The notes: generated by a model not told the origin, from the letters alone. DNA of 64,000 nt from Kaustia mangrovi (GCF_015482775.1 NZ_CP058214.1:3152501-3216500), one strand, 5' to 3'. Positions 1 to 8,708 are shown, counted from the stretch's first letter. Numbers and translations are program-made.

Positions 1-1
1 C

Positions 2-796
2 GCCCAGTTCGGCGACGCGGCCTACAAGATCTACGAGCAGGCCGGTCCCCATCTCTGGTTCCTGATCCTCAACGCCAAGGAGGGGCCGTTCGCCGACAAG
101 CGCGCGCGACAGGCGGTGAACTACGCGATCGACAAGAAGGCGCTCGTCGACAACATCCTGCAGGGCACCGCCGTGGTCGCCGCCGGCCCCACGCCGCCGG
201 CCTTCGCCTGGGCCTATAATGAGAGCCTCCAGCCCTATCCCCACGATCCGGAGAAGGCAAGGGCGCTGCTCAAGGAGGCGGGTGTCGCGGAGGGCACGGA
301 GGTCACCTTCTACGTCACGGAAGGCGGCTCCGGCATGCTCGATCCCGTGCCCATGGGGGCTGCCATCCAGGCCGACCTCGCCGAGGTGGGGCTCGACGCC
401 AAGATCGAGACCTATGAGTGGAACACCTTCCTCGGCAAGGTGAACCCCGGTCTCGAGGGCAAGGCCGATATGGCCGAGATGGCGTGGATGACCAACGACC
501 CCGACACGCTGCCCTATTTGGCGCTCAGGACCGACGCCATGCCGGACAAGGGCGGGTTCAATTCGGGCTACTATTCCAACCCGGAGGTCGACGCGCTTCT
601 GGAGAAGGCGCGCCGATCCACCGACCAGGACGAGCGTGCGCGGCTCTACAAGGAGATGCAGGAGATCGTCCGCGAGGACGCCCCCTGGGCCTTCATCGCC
701 AACTGGAAGCAGAACGCGGTCAGCAAGGCCGGGATCGAGGGCTTCGGCCTCCAGCCCTCCTTCTTCCTCCTGCTGCACGATGTGGTGAAGGACTAG
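2..796 (+). CDS. ABC transporter substrate-binding protein (family 5), C-terminal part
   Basis: The reading frame is open from base 2 and ends with TAG at 794-796, so the N-terminus lies outside the window. About 264 residues of a periplasmic solute-binding protein of the peptide/nickel family (SBP_bac_5) are visible. Typical features are the segment around 'ARQAVNYAIDKKALVDN', the lobe-closing region with 'PHDPEKARALLKEAG', and a C-terminal helix rich in 'ERARLYKEMQEIV'. It should deliver a peptide-like or other small solute to the permeases encoded directly downstream. The ligand cannot be read from sequence. A hairpin follows the stop codon and may limit read-through, which would leave the binding protein in excess over the permeases. 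Confidence 0.9.
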   Translation, partial: AQFGDAAYKIYEQAGPHLWFLILNAKEGPFADKRARQAVNYAIDKKALVDNILQGTAVVAAGPTPPAFAWAYNESLQPYPHDPEKARALLKEAGVAEGTEVTFYVTEGGSGMLDPVPMGAAIQADLAEVGLDAKIETYEWNTFLGKVNPGLEGKADMAEMAWMTNDPDTLPYLALRTDAMPDKGGFNSGYYSNPEVDALLEKARRSTDQDERARLYKEMQEIVREDAPWAFIANWKQNAVSKAGIEGFGLQPSFFLLLHDVVKD

Positions 797-823
797 GGGT
801 GTGGGATGTGCGTCCCGTTCACA

Positions 824-870
824 CCCCTCGCCCTCCCGTCGCGTGAGCGATAGGAGGGCGAGGGGGGCTT
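824..870 (+). terminator. Intercistronic hairpin after the binding-protein gene
   Basis: A 13-bp perfect inverted repeat (arms 824-836 and 853-865, CCCCTCGCCCTCC and its complement) with a 16-nt loop is followed by GGGCTTTTCCC. It lies between the binding-protein stop (796) and the permease start (907). The stem is strong but the U-run is only four, so it may act as a leaky terminator or as a 3' stabiliser. Confidence 0.6.
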
Positions 871-906
871 TTCCCTGAAGCTCGCGGCCAAAGCAGGGCA
901 GGCACC

Positions 907-1854
907 ATGTATGCCTACATAGCGAAACGCCTGTTGGCGGTCATTCCGGTGCTGCTGGGCCTGAGCGTGATCGTCTTCGCGATCATGCAGCTCATTCCCG
1001 GCGATCCGGCAACCGCCATCCTCGGCGCCTATGCGACGCCGGAGAATGTCGCGCGGCTCAACGAGCAGCTCGGCCTCGACCGTTCGCTTCCCGTGCAGTA
1101 CGTCACCTGGCTCGCCAACATGCTCCAGGGCGATTTCGGGCGCTCCTACAGCCTCAACCGCCCGGTCATCGACGAGGTTCTGGAGCGTTTCGGAGCGACG
1201 CTCGTCCTGGCCGGCGCCGCCCTTCTCCTGTGCACGGTCTGGGGGCTTCTCGCGGGCATCGTCTCCGCGGTGCGCCAGTATGGCTGGGTCGACCGCATCG
1301 TCACGTTCCTCGTGCTGATCGGCATCTCCATCCCGTCCTTCTGGCTCGGCCTGCTGCTGATCCTGCTGTTCGCGGTGGAGCTGCGCTGGCTGCCGGCGAG
1401 CGGCATGTATGCGATCTATGGCGGGGGCGACCTCGCCGATCTCGTGAAGCACCTCGTGCTGCCCGCCGTCACGCTCTCCGTCGTCGCGACCGGCGTGATC
1501 GCGCGGCTCACCCGCTCCAACATGCTGGAGGTGCTCAGGCAGGATTTCATCCGCACCGCGCGCGCCAAGGGCGTCAACGAGCGTGCCGTCGTCTACCGCC
1601 ACGCCTTCAAGGCGGCGATCGTCAACGTGATCCCGGTGATCGGCGTGCAGGCGGGCTTCGTGCTCGGCGGGGCGGTCTATATCGAGACCGTGTTCCAGTG
1701 GCCGGGCATCGGGCGCATGCTCGTCACCGCGATCTCCACGCGCGACATCATGCTGGTACAGGGCGGCGTGCTCGTCGTCGCGGCGAGCTATGTGCTCTTC
1801 AATCTGGCCGCCGACGTGCTGCAGACGCTCATCGATCCGAGGGTGAAGACATGA
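907..1854 (+). CDS. ABC transporter permease, DppB type
   Basis: This 315-residue inner-membrane protein starts at ATG 907. It begins with the usual first transmembrane helix ('RLLAVIPVLLGLSVIVF'), followed by a periplasmic loop with 'LNEQLGLDRSLPVQY' and a BPD_transp_1 domain. The EAA loop near residue 220 ('FIRTARAKGVNERAVVYRHAFK') contacts the ATPase. It forms the channel with the downstream DppC-type domain. The stop codon overlaps the next start (ATGA at 1851-1854), indicating translational coupling in the same operon. Length and architecture are normal for the family. Confidence 0.93.
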   Translation: MYAYIAKRLLAVIPVLLGLSVIVFAIMQLIPGDPATAILGAYATPENVARLNEQLGLDRSLPVQYVTWLANMLQGDFGRSYSLNRPVIDEVLERFGATLVLAGAALLLCTVWGLLAGIVSAVRQYGWVDRIVTFLVLIGISIPSFWLGLLLILLFAVELRWLPASGMYAIYGGGDLADLVKHLVLPAVTLSVVATGVIARLTRSNMLEVLRQDFIRTARAKGVNERAVVYRHAFKAAIVNVIPVIGVQAGFVLGGAVYIETVFQWPGIGRMLVTAISTRDIMLVQGGVLVVAASYVLFNLAADVLQTLIDPRVKT

Positions 1855-3776
1855 CCGCCGCCGCCGATGCGCCCTCGCCGGTCCGCCGGCCGGGCCCCGC
1901 CCGCCAGGCCCTGCGGCTCGTCATGCGCAACCGGCTGGCGGCCTTCGGGCTCGTCATCCTCGCCATCGTCGTCGCCATAGCGCTCATGGCGCCCATCCTG
2001 CCGCTCCAGCCGCCGGACGCGACCGATCCCGCCAGGCGGCTCCTGCGGCCGTTCGCGGACGGCCACTGGCTCGGCACCGACGATCTCGGCCGCGACATCC
2101 TCTCCCGCCTCGTCTGGGGCACGCGGCTGAGCCTTGCCGTGGGCGTCTCCGCGACGCTGGTGGCCGCGCTCGCCGGCTCCACGCTCGGCATCGTTGCGGG
2201 TTATTTCGGCGGCCGGCTCGACAATGTGCTCATGCGCGGCATCGACATGCTGATGGCGTTCCCCTACATCCTGCTGGCGCTGGCCATCGTCGCCGCGCTG
2301 GGGCCCGGCCTCATGAACGCGCTCTATGCGGTTGCCGTGGTCAACATCCCGTTTTTCGCGCGCAATATCCGCGGCGTGACCGTGGGCATCGTCCACCGCG
2401 AGTTCATCGATGCGGCGCGGCTCTCCGGCAAGGGCAACGGGCGCATCCTCGTGGCCGACGTGTTGCCCAACGTCATGCCGATCATCGTCATCACCATGTC
2501 GACCACCGTCGGCTGGATGATCCTGGAAACGGCCGGCCTGAGCTTTCTGGGTCTCGGGTCCCAGCCGCCGCAGGCCGATCTCGGCTCCATGCTGGGCGAG
2601 GGCCGAAAGCTCTTGATCAACGCGCCGCACGTCTCCGCCATTCCGGGCGTCGTCATCTTCCTCATCGTGATGAGCGTGAACCTCCTGGGCGATGGTATTC
2701 GCGACGCGCTCGACCCGCGCCTCAAGTCCGGCGCGCTCGCCCGGCCCGCACCTGTGACGGCCATCGACCGGGAGAACGGCGCGCATGGCAAGCAGGGTGC
2801 GGGCGGCGTGCTCGACGTGGTCGATCTCAGGACCGAGTTCCATCTGGGCGAGGAGGTCTACCGCGCCGTCAACGAGGTCTCCTTCGCCATAAAGCCGGGC
2901 GAGTGCCTGGGGCTGATCGGCGAATCGGGGTCCGGCAAGTCGGTGACGGCGCTGTCGCTGCTGGCGCTGGTCGCCTCGCCGCCGGGGCGGATCGCCGGCG
3001 GCGAGGTGCGGTTCCATGGCGAGGACCTTCTGGCGCGTACCGGCGAGGAGCTGCGCGCGGTGCGCGGCGGCGACATTGCCTATATCTTCCAGGATCCGCT
3101 CTCCACGCTCCATCCGCTGTTCTCCGTCGGCGACCAGCTCGTCGAGGCGATCCGCTCGCACCGCGCCGTGTCGCATCGCGAGGCGTGGGACGAGGCGGTG
3201 AAGCTTCTGGAGACCGTGCGCATCCCGAATGCGGCGGAGCGCGCCAAGGCCTATCCGCACGAGATGTCCGGCGGCATGCGCCAGCGCGTCGGCATCGCCA
3301 TGGCGCTCGCCAACGGCCCGGAGCTCGTCGTCGCCGACGAGCCGACCACCGCGCTCGACGTGACCGTGCAGGCGCAGGTGCTGAAGCTTCTCGACAATCT
3401 GCGCCGCGACAGCGACACGGCGGTGCTGTTCATCACCCACGATTTCGGCGTGGTCTCGCAACTGTGCGACCGCGTGGCGGTGATGTATGCCGGCCGTATC
3501 GTGGAGATCGGCACGACGGAGCAGGTGCTCGACAACCCCGGCCATCCCTATACGCGCCGGCTCATCGACTGCGTGCCCGTGCTGGGCGAGGGGCGGCGCA
3601 AGGTCGAGGCGATCCCCGGGCTGCCGCCGGCAGTGAACCGCCTGCCGGAGGGCTGCGCCTTCGCCGAGCGCTGCACGTTCGCCGACGAGCTGTGCCGGTC
3701 GGGCGAGATCGCCATGCGCGATCTGGGCGGGGGGCACGAGGCACGCTGCGTCAGGCCGCTTGGGGGGACGTCATGA
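1851..3776 (+). CDS. Fused DppC-type permease and DppD-type ATPase
   Basis: One uninterrupted frame of 641 residues joins two proteins that are usually separate. Residues ~1-295 are a DppC-type permease with the signature 'HWLGTDDLGRDILSRL', five to six membrane segments and an EAA loop ('FIDAARLSGKGNGRIL'). Residues ~320-641 are an ABC ATPase with Walker A 'GESGSGKS', signature 'MSGGMRQRVGIAMAL', Walker B '[12 protein letters not shown]', and the oligopeptide C-terminal Cys-rich segment ('GCAFAERCTF'). The linker (about residues 295-320, 'PVTAIDRENGAHGKQ') has no in-frame ATG and no stop; a GTG restart after it is possible. Permease/ATPase fusions of this type are known in alphaproteobacteria. 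The gene overlaps both neighbours by ATGA. Confidence 0.9.
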   Translation: MTAAADAPSPVRRPGPARQALRLVMRNRLAAFGLVILAIVVAIALMAPILPLQPPDATDPARRLLRPFADGHWLGTDDLGRDILSRLVWGTRLSLAVGVSATLVAALAGSTLGIVAGYFGGRLDNVLMRGIDMLMAFPYILLALAIVAALGPGLMNALYAVAVVNIPFFARNIRGVTVGIVHREFIDAARLSGKGNGRILVADVLPNVMPIIVITMSTTVGWMILETAGLSFLGLGSQPPQADLGSMLGEGRKLLINAPHVSAIPGVVIFLIVMSVNLLGDGIRDALDPRLKSGALARPAPVTAIDRENGAHGKQGAGGVLDVVDLRTEFHLGEEVYRAVNEVSFAIKPGECLGLIGESGSGKSVTALSLLALVASPPGRIAGGEVRFHGEDLLARTGEELRAVRGGDIAYIFQDPLSTLHPLFSVGDQLVEAIRSHRAVSHREAWDEAVKLLETVRIPNAAERAKAYPHEMSGGMRQRVGIAMALANGPELVVADEPTTALDVTVQAQVLKLLDNLRRDSDTAVLFITHDFGVVSQLCDRVAVMYAGRIVEIGTTEQVLDNPGHPYTRRLIDCVPVLGEGRRKVEAIPGLPPAVNRLPEGCAFAERCTFADELCRSGEIAMRDLGGGHEARCVRPLGGTS

Positions 3777-4738
3777 GCGACACGGTTCTGAGCACGCAGG
3801 GCCTGACCAAGACCTTCGGCGGCGGGCGCAGCCTGTTCGGCGCGGCGCGGCCCGCTGTCCATGCGGTGCAGGACGTCACCGTGTCCGCGCGCCGCACGGA
3901 AACGCTCGGCATTGTCGGCGAATCGGGCTGCGGGAAATCGACGCTCGCGCGCATGCTGGTCGGCCTGCTCAAACCCAGCGGAGGCGATGTGAGCCTCGCG
4001 GGCCGGGAGCTTTCCGTGCTGGCGCGCGAGGGGGCCAAGGCCCTGGGGAGCACCATCCAGTATGTCTTCCAGGACCCGTTGAGCTCGCTCAATCCGCGCA
4101 AGACCGTGCGCCAGATCCTTGAGGCGCCGCTCGTTCACATTCTGGGCCTCGACCGTGCGGGCCGCGCCGCGCGCATCGAGGAACTGATGGACGCGGTCAA
4201 TCTGAGGCCCGAATTCGTCGACCGCTACCCGCACGAATTCTCCGGCGGCCAGGCCCAGCGCATCGGTATCGCCCGCGCGCTCGCCGCCGATCCGGAGATC
4301 CTGGTGCTCGACGAGCCGGTCTCCGCCCTCGACGTCTCCGTGCAGGCGCAGGTCCTGAACCTGCTCTCCGACCTCAAGGCGAAGTTCGATCTGACCTATG
4401 TCTTCATCAGCCACGACCTTGCCGTGGTCGAGGCGATCAGCGACCGGGTGGCGGTGATGTATTTCGGCCGGGTGGTGGAAGAGGCGCCGGCGGACACGCT
4501 GTTCGCCGCGCCGAAGCATCCCTATACGCGGTTGCTGCTCGACAGCGCGCCCGTGGTCGGCCGCCCGCTCGGGACGGGGGCGGAGGAGATCGCGGAGCTG
4601 CCCGATCCGCTCGCCCCGCCGCCGGGCTGCGCCTTCGCGGAGCGTTGCCCGCGCGCCCGGGACGATTGCCGCGCCGCGGTGCCGCCGCTGGAGACGAAGG
4701 CGGCCGACCATTCCGCGGCCTGTTTCCATCCCCTCTAG
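3773..4738 (+). CDS. ABC transporter ATP-binding protein, DppF/OppF type
   Basis: This is the second ATPase subunit of the operon, 321 residues, with its start overlapping the preceding stop (ATGA at 3773-3776). It has Walker A 'GESGCGKST', the Q-loop 'VFQDPLSSLNP', signature 'FSGGQAQRIGIARAL', Walker B 'ILVLDEPVSALD', and the oligopeptide/dipeptide C-terminal domain with 'GCAFAERCPRARDDC'. It should pair with the ATPase half of the fused upstream protein to drive uptake at the inner membrane. Confidence 0.93.
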   Translation: MSDTVLSTQGLTKTFGGGRSLFGAARPAVHAVQDVTVSARRTETLGIVGESGCGKSTLARMLVGLLKPSGGDVSLAGRELSVLAREGAKALGSTIQYVFQDPLSSLNPRKTVRQILEAPLVHILGLDRAGRAARIEELMDAVNLRPEFVDRYPHEFSGGQAQRIGIARALAADPEILVLDEPVSALDVSVQAQVLNLLSDLKAKFDLTYVFISHDLAVVEAISDRVAVMYFGRVVEEAPADTLFAAPKHPYTRLLLDSAPVVGRPLGTGAEEIAELPDPLAPPPGCAFAERCPRARDDCRAAVPPLETKAADHSAACFHPL

Positions 4739-4753
4739 CAACCGGCCACGGAC

Positions 4754-5566
4754 ATGAACGCAACGGACAGCCCCGACACGGAGGAACGGCGCGCGAGCCG
4801 CGCACGGATCGGAGGGCGCACGCGCGCCCGCACCATCGCCGCGACGCTGAAGGACTGGATCGCGGAGAAGCGCATTCCGCCCGGCGAGCGCCTTCCCCAG
4901 GAGCGCGAGCTCGTCGAGATCTTCGGTGTCAGCAAGGGCACGATCCGCGAGGCGCTGAAGGTGCTGGAGACGCAAGGGCTGATCGTCACGCGCACAGGGC
5001 CCGGCGGCGGTCCCTTCGTCGCCACCGTGCCGGAACGCTATGCGAGCGAGCTTCTCGGCAACTTCTTCTTCTTCCAGGAGCTCACTGTCGGCGATGTCTA
5101 CCAACTCCGCACCCTGCTCGAGCCGGAGCTCGCCGCCAGCGTGGTCGGGCGGCTGGACGAGACGGATTTCGAGCGGCTGGCGGAGACCATGAAGGTCTAC
5201 GACCATCCGCCGGAGACCATGGAGGAGGAACGCGCCCAGCGCGTGGCCGAGCTGGAGTTCCACGAGGTTCTCGTCGCCTGCTCGCCCAATCCGCTCCTGC
5301 GCTTCGTCTGCGGCTTCCTGATCCGGCTGCTGAAGGACCTCACCATCTGCCAACGGATCTACGACCGGCCGAACCCGGAGCTGCGCGAGCATGGCCGGTC
5401 CTACCAGATTCGCCTGATCGAGGCCCTCAGGGCCGGCGAGCCGGAGGCTGTCCGCGCCATCATGGGCGAGCATATGCGCCATGCCCGCCACCTCATGGAG
5501 GCGCAGGAGGCGGTGGTCCTCAACCAGTTCCTCACCGAGCCCGCCACCATGCCGTGCAGGGGGTAG
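4754..5566 (+). CDS. GntR-family regulator with FCD domain (FadR subfamily)
   Basis: The 270-residue protein has an N-terminal winged helix-turn-helix ('GERLPQERELVEIFGVSKGTIREALKVLE', quoted in part) at residues ~35-95 and a C-terminal all-helical FCD ligand domain. It starts 15 nt after the last transporter gene and is probably co-transcribed, so it is the likely ligand-responsive regulator of this operon. Its operator would lie upstream of the window. The ligand is unknown; FCD regulators commonly bind carboxylates. Confidence 0.88.
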   Translation: MNATDSPDTEERRASRARIGGRTRARTIAATLKDWIAEKRIPPGERLPQERELVEIFGVSKGTIREALKVLETQGLIVTRTGPGGGPFVATVPERYASELLGNFFFFQELTVGDVYQLRTLLEPELAASVVGRLDETDFERLAETMKVYDHPPETMEEERAQRVAELEFHEVLVACSPNPLLRFVCGFLIRLLKDLTICQRIYDRPNPELREHGRSYQIRLIEALRAGEPEAVRAIMGEHMRHARHLMEAQEAVVLNQFLTEPATMPCRG

Positions 5567-5707
5567 GCAGTCCGTCACCGATTGGCCACGCGCGCAGCAT
5601 GACGAATGCACGGTTGTAGGGTGTCATGGCGTCCTATGCCCGGTATCGGTGAGCGTTCGGCCGAACGATCCGGTCCGGGCTGTTCCGTGGCAGAGCTGGA
5701 GGAAGCG

Positions 5708-6301
5708 ATGGCCCGATACAACCTGATTAGCAGTCCGACGGCCTACGGGTCGGTGGAGGGAACGGCCGGTACGGACCTGATCTACAAGGTCGACCAGCCC
5801 GGTTTCGAGTACGATTTCCTGTCTATCTACAGCCGTGGCGGCGACGATGTGGTCGTCGGGGCCGACAGGCTGAACCGGATCAATACCGGAGATGGCGACG
5901 ACTGGGTCTGGGGCGGTCAAAGCACGGACCTCATCGAGCTCGGCGCCGGGAACGACACGGCCCTTGGCGGTGGCGGGAACGACGTCCTGATCGGCGGCAC
6001 CGGCTACGACCTGCTGGCGGGCGGCGAGGGCGCCGACACATTTGTCTTCTCCCCGTCTTCGGGTCTTGAGCCGGCGACCCGCACGACGATCCTGGATTTC
6101 GAGGATGGCGATGCGATCTCGATTGCCGATCCGGCGATCGGTATGGACGACCTGATGAGTGCGGCCTCTGTGGAGGGCGACAGCGTCGTCTTTTCATTCG
6201 CCGGGTCCCAGAGCGGCGCACCGAGCGAACTGCGCATCGAGAATGCCAGCCTGGAGGACGTGCTCCACAGCGTCGAGCTCTATGACGACGTCTTCGCCTG
6301 A
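5708..6301 (+). CDS. Small RTX/hemolysin-type calcium-binding repeat protein
   Basis: ATG 5708 was chosen because GGAGG lies 5 nt upstream; the longer frame from 5606 lacks a comparable site. The 197-residue acidic product has glycine/aspartate nonapeptide repeats at residues ~43-113, for example 'RGGDDVVVG', 'GNDTALGGG' and 'GNDVLIGGTG', which form a calcium-binding parallel beta-roll. The C-terminal part ('TTILDFEDGDAISI') resembles the module that follows repeats in type I-secreted proteins. There is no Sec signal, as expected for type I secretion, but no secretion genes are near. No catalytic domain is visible, so the role is unknown. Confidence 0.8.
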   Translation: MARYNLISSPTAYGSVEGTAGTDLIYKVDQPGFEYDFLSIYSRGGDDVVVGADRLNRINTGDGDDWVWGGQSTDLIELGAGNDTALGGGGNDVLIGGTGYDLLAGGEGADTFVFSPSSGLEPATRTTILDFEDGDAISIADPAIGMDDLMSAASVEGDSVVFSFAGSQSGAPSELRIENASLEDVLHSVELYDDVFA

Positions 6302-6316
6302 CCGTCCGTGACCGGT

Positions 6317-6338
6317 CGGGGCCGGATATCCGGCCCCG
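6317..6338. terminator. 22-bp perfect palindrome between convergent genes
   Basis: A perfect palindrome centred at 6327/6328 (arms beginning CGGGGCCGGAT) starts 15 nt after the RTX stop codon and lies 25 nt before the end of the convergent 63-residue gene. As RNA it forms a GC-rich hairpin on either strand. There is no clear T-run, so a bidirectional terminator role is probable rather than certain. Confidence 0.45.
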
Positions 6339-6363
6339 GCTGTCTGCGCCGCGGTCTGGGCGT

Positions 6364-6555
6364 TCAGCGGTCTTTCTTCCTGTCGTGCCGGCGCTTGTCG
6401 CCGTCCGCGGCGTCCTCGTCGCTCGGCCGCGGTGTCAGGTCCAGCGGGTCGCTCGCCGGGAAGGTTCCTTCCAGGCGCTCGTCGAGCTTCCGCTCGGCTT
6501 TCCCTTTCGGCTTCTGCGGCTTGCGCTTGCGGTCTTCGGTGGTCGTCGCCGTCAT
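6364..6555 (-). CDS. Conserved 63-residue hydrophilic protein with FPASDP motif
   Basis: The small, strongly charged protein (Lys/Arg-rich ends) contains 'LDERLEGTFPASDPLDL' in the middle. The FPASDP motif is a hallmark of short uncharacterised alphaproteobacterial proteins. An AGGAG site sits about 11 nt upstream of ATG 6555, which supports real translation. No transmembrane or signal sequence is present. It is divergent from phnC, with the PHO box in the gap between them. The function is unknown; the composition suggests an intrinsically disordered nucleic-acid- or protein-binding peptide. Confidence 0.7.
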   Translation of the reverse strand: MTATTTEDRKRKPQKPKGKAERKLDERLEGTFPASDPLDLTPRPSDEDAADGDKRRHDRKKDR

Positions 6556-6642
6556 GATCGCGCCTTCTCCTCTGTGGGATCGTTCGCCGTCCGCGGCGTC
6601 TCACTGTGGATAACGCGGCAGGGCGGGGGCAGGTTCCCCGTC

Positions 6643-6664
6643 CTGTCAGCGCCCTGTCACACAA
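6643..6664 (+). promoter_or_regulatory. PHO box upstream of phnC
   Basis: CTGTCAG-CGCC-CTGTCAC (6643-6660) matches the PhoB consensus of two 7-bp CTGTCAT-like repeats spaced by 4 bp. A further half-site-like copy, ACGTCACACAAC at 6676-6687, lies exactly 22 bp (two 11-bp units) downstream of CTGTCACACAAC at 6654. It is 77-94 bp upstream of the phnC start and points toward phnC. Confidence 0.8.
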
Positions 6665-6736
6665 CGTTGTCCGTAACGTCACACAACACTCGTAGCGTCC
6701 CGTTCCGTAACGCGGTTCTCAGGGAGCGTGCGCACG

Positions 6737-7600
6737 ATGAGTGCATCTGCGATCGAGGTCAGCTGTCTCACCAAGACCTTTCCGGGAGGCAAGACGGCGC
6801 TGGACGATGTCGGGCTGTCCGTCGCGCCGGGCGAGATGGTCGCCCTGATCGGTGCCTCGGGCTCCGGCAAGTCGACGCTCCTGCGCCATATTGCGGGCCT
6901 CGTGGAGGCGGACGGGCGCAAGGGGTGCGAAATCTCGGTCCTGGGGCGCGCCATGCAGCGCGACGGCCGCATCGCCCGCGACGCCCGCGCCATCCGGTCG
7001 GCCATCGGCATGGTGTTCCAGCAGTTCAACCTGGTCGGCCGCCTGAGCGTGCTGACCAATGTGCTCACCGGCCATCTCGGCCGCATGCCGCGCTGGCGCG
7101 GCGCGCTCGCGCTCTTCACGGAGGATGAGAAGCGGGCGGCGCTGGAGGCCATGCGCCGGGTTGGCATAGACAGCCATGCGCTCCATCGCGGCAACGACCT
7201 GTCTGGCGGCCAGCAGCAGCGCGCGGCCATCGCGCGCACCCTCGTGCAGGGCGCGGAGGTGTTGATCGCCGACGAGCCCATCGCCTCGCTCGACCCGCAT
7301 TCCGCCCAGCGCGTCATGGACATCCTGGCCGCCCTCAACGCGGAGGACGGGATCACCGTTCTCGTCTCGCTCCATCAGGTCGACTACGCCCTGCGCTACT
7401 GCCCGCGCACCGTGGCGCTGCGCGACGGCAGGATCGTCTATGACGGCCCGTCCGCCGCACTGACGCCGGACTTCCTGAGCGAGCTCTACGGAGCGGAGAG
7501 CCGGGAGCTGCTTCTGCCCTCGCTCGACCGTGGCGAGGCAGAAGCCCCGATGCCGCGCCCCAGGGCCGAGCCCGTCGCGCTGCGCGAGGCGGTCGCCTGA
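6737..7600 (+). CDS. phnC: Phosphonate ABC transporter ATP-binding protein PhnC
   Basis: The 287-residue ATPase has Walker A 'GASGSGKST' at residues 39-47, the Q-loop '[13 protein letters not shown]' characteristic of PhnC, signature '[15 protein letters not shown]' and Walker B '[12 protein letters not shown]'. ATG 6737 was preferred over GTG 6728 because AGGGAG lies at a better distance. It energises phosphonate uptake with PhnD and PhnE. It is the first gene behind the PHO box, so induction by phosphate starvation is expected. Confidence 0.95.
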   Translation: MSASAIEVSCLTKTFPGGKTALDDVGLSVAPGEMVALIGASGSGKSTLLRHIAGLVEADGRKGCEISVLGRAMQRDGRIARDARAIRSAIGMVFQQFNLVGRLSVLTNVLTGHLGRMPRWRGALALFTEDEKRAALEAMRRVGIDSHALHRGNDLSGGQQQRAAIARTLVQGAEVLIADEPIASLDPHSAQRVMDILAALNAEDGITVLVSLHQVDYALRYCPRTVALRDGRIVYDGPSAALTPDFLSELYGAESRELLLPSLDRGEAEAPMPRPRAEPVALREAVA

Positions 7601-7610
7601 TCTGCCTTTT

Positions 7611-7635
7611 GGCCGGCGGGTCCGCCCGCCCGGCC
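7611..7635 (+). repeat. GC-rich hairpin in the phnC-phnD gap
   Basis: GGCCGGCGGG (7611-7620) can pair with CCCGCCCGGCC (7625-7635) with one bulged base and a 4-nt loop. It lies 10 nt after the phnC stop and 56 nt before phnD. It has no T-run, so RNA processing or stabilisation is more likely than termination. Confidence 0.4.
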
Positions 7636-7690
7636 GCGGCATTGTTGCCGAGTGACTTGAACGCCACCCATCAGAAAGGACGCATACCCA

Positions 7691-8689
7691 ATGTTCAGGA
7701 CCATCCTTGCCGCCACCGCGGTCGCGGCCGTCGCGCTCGCCGCCCCGGCGAATGCCGCGGATACCAAGGAGATCAATTTCGGTATCATCTCCACGGAATC
7801 CTCGCAGAACCTCCGCACCATCTGGGATCCCTTCCTCAAGGCGATGGAGGACGAGACCGGCCTGAAGGTCAACGCCTTCTTCGCCCCCGACTATGCGGGC
7901 GTCATCGAGGGCATGCGCTTCGACAAGGTGCAGGTCGCCTGGTACGGCAACAAGTCGGCCATGGAGGCGGTCGACCGCGCCGACGGTCAGATCTTCGCCC
8001 AGTCGGTCGATGTCGAGGGCAATCCGGGCTACTGGTCGCTGCTGGTGACCAATGTCGACAGCCCGATCAACTCGCTGGACGACGTGCTGAAATGCGACCA
8101 GTCGCTGAACTTCGGGATCGGCGATCCGAACTCGACCTCCGGCTTCCTGGTGCCGACCACCTACATCTTCGCGGAGAACGGCGTCGACCCGAAGGAGTGC
8201 TTCAAGACGGTGCGCAATGCGAGCCACGAGACCAACGCGCTCGCCGCCGCCAACAAGCAGGTCGACGTGGCCACCAACAACACGGAGAACATGCGCCGCC
8301 TGGAGACGACCAATCCGGAGGCCTTCAAGAAGCTGAAGATCGTCTGGCAGTCGCCGCTCATCCCGAGCGATCCGCTGGTCTGGCGCAAGGACCTCGACAC
8401 GGAGGTCAAGGACAAGCTCTACACCTTCATCATGACCTATGGCCGCCTCGGCACGCCTGAGGAGGTGAAGAAGGAGCGCGAGGTGCTGTCGGCCCTCGGC
8501 TGGGCACCGTTCCGCCCGTCCTCCGACGCCCAGCTCTACCCGATCCGCATCCTCGCCCTGAACAAGGATGCGATGAAGATCGAGGCCAACGAGTCCCTCT
8601 CCGCCGACGAGAAGAAGCAGGAGATCGCGAAGCTCAAGGCCCGCATGAAAGAGATCTCCGCGCTGGCCGACACCGTGCCGAGCATGTGA
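7691..8689 (+). CDS. phnD: Phosphonate ABC transporter substrate-binding protein PhnD
   Basis: The 332-residue precursor has a clear Sec signal peptide (hydrophobic residues ~5-20, cleavage after 'PANA'). The mature chain starts near 'DTKEINFGIISTESSQ', which is typical of PhnD, and continues with 'FFAPDYAGVIEGMRF' and 'WYGNKSAMEAV' from the phosphonate-binding pocket. It captures alkylphosphonates in the periplasm. AGAAAGGA lies upstream of ATG 7691. Strong hairpins flank the gene on both sides, a pattern seen where the binding protein is made in excess. Confidence 0.95.
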   Translation: MFRTILAATAVAAVALAAPANAADTKEINFGIISTESSQNLRTIWDPFLKAMEDETGLKVNAFFAPDYAGVIEGMRFDKVQVAWYGNKSAMEAVDRADGQIFAQSVDVEGNPGYWSLLVTNVDSPINSLDDVLKCDQSLNFGIGDPNSTSGFLVPTTYIFAENGVDPKECFKTVRNASHETNALAAANKQVDVATNNTENMRRLETTNPEAFKKLKIVWQSPLIPSDPLVWRKDLDTEVKDKLYTFIMTYGRLGTPEEVKKEREVLSALGWAPFRPSSDAQLYPIRILALNKDAMKIEANESLSADEKKQEIAKLKARMKEISALADTVPSM

Positions 8690-8708
8690 TCTGCCGACAC
8701 AAAGGCCG

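Noticed and set aside
1788-3737. A 649-codon minus-strand open frame opposite the Dpp-type genes
   Set aside because: It is antisense to clearly conserved permease and ATPase domains and is rich in His/Arg/Asp as expected for a mirror frame.
3548-5611. A 687-codon minus-strand open frame
   Set aside because: It covers the DppF-type ATPase and GntR genes on the opposite strand and shows no family features.
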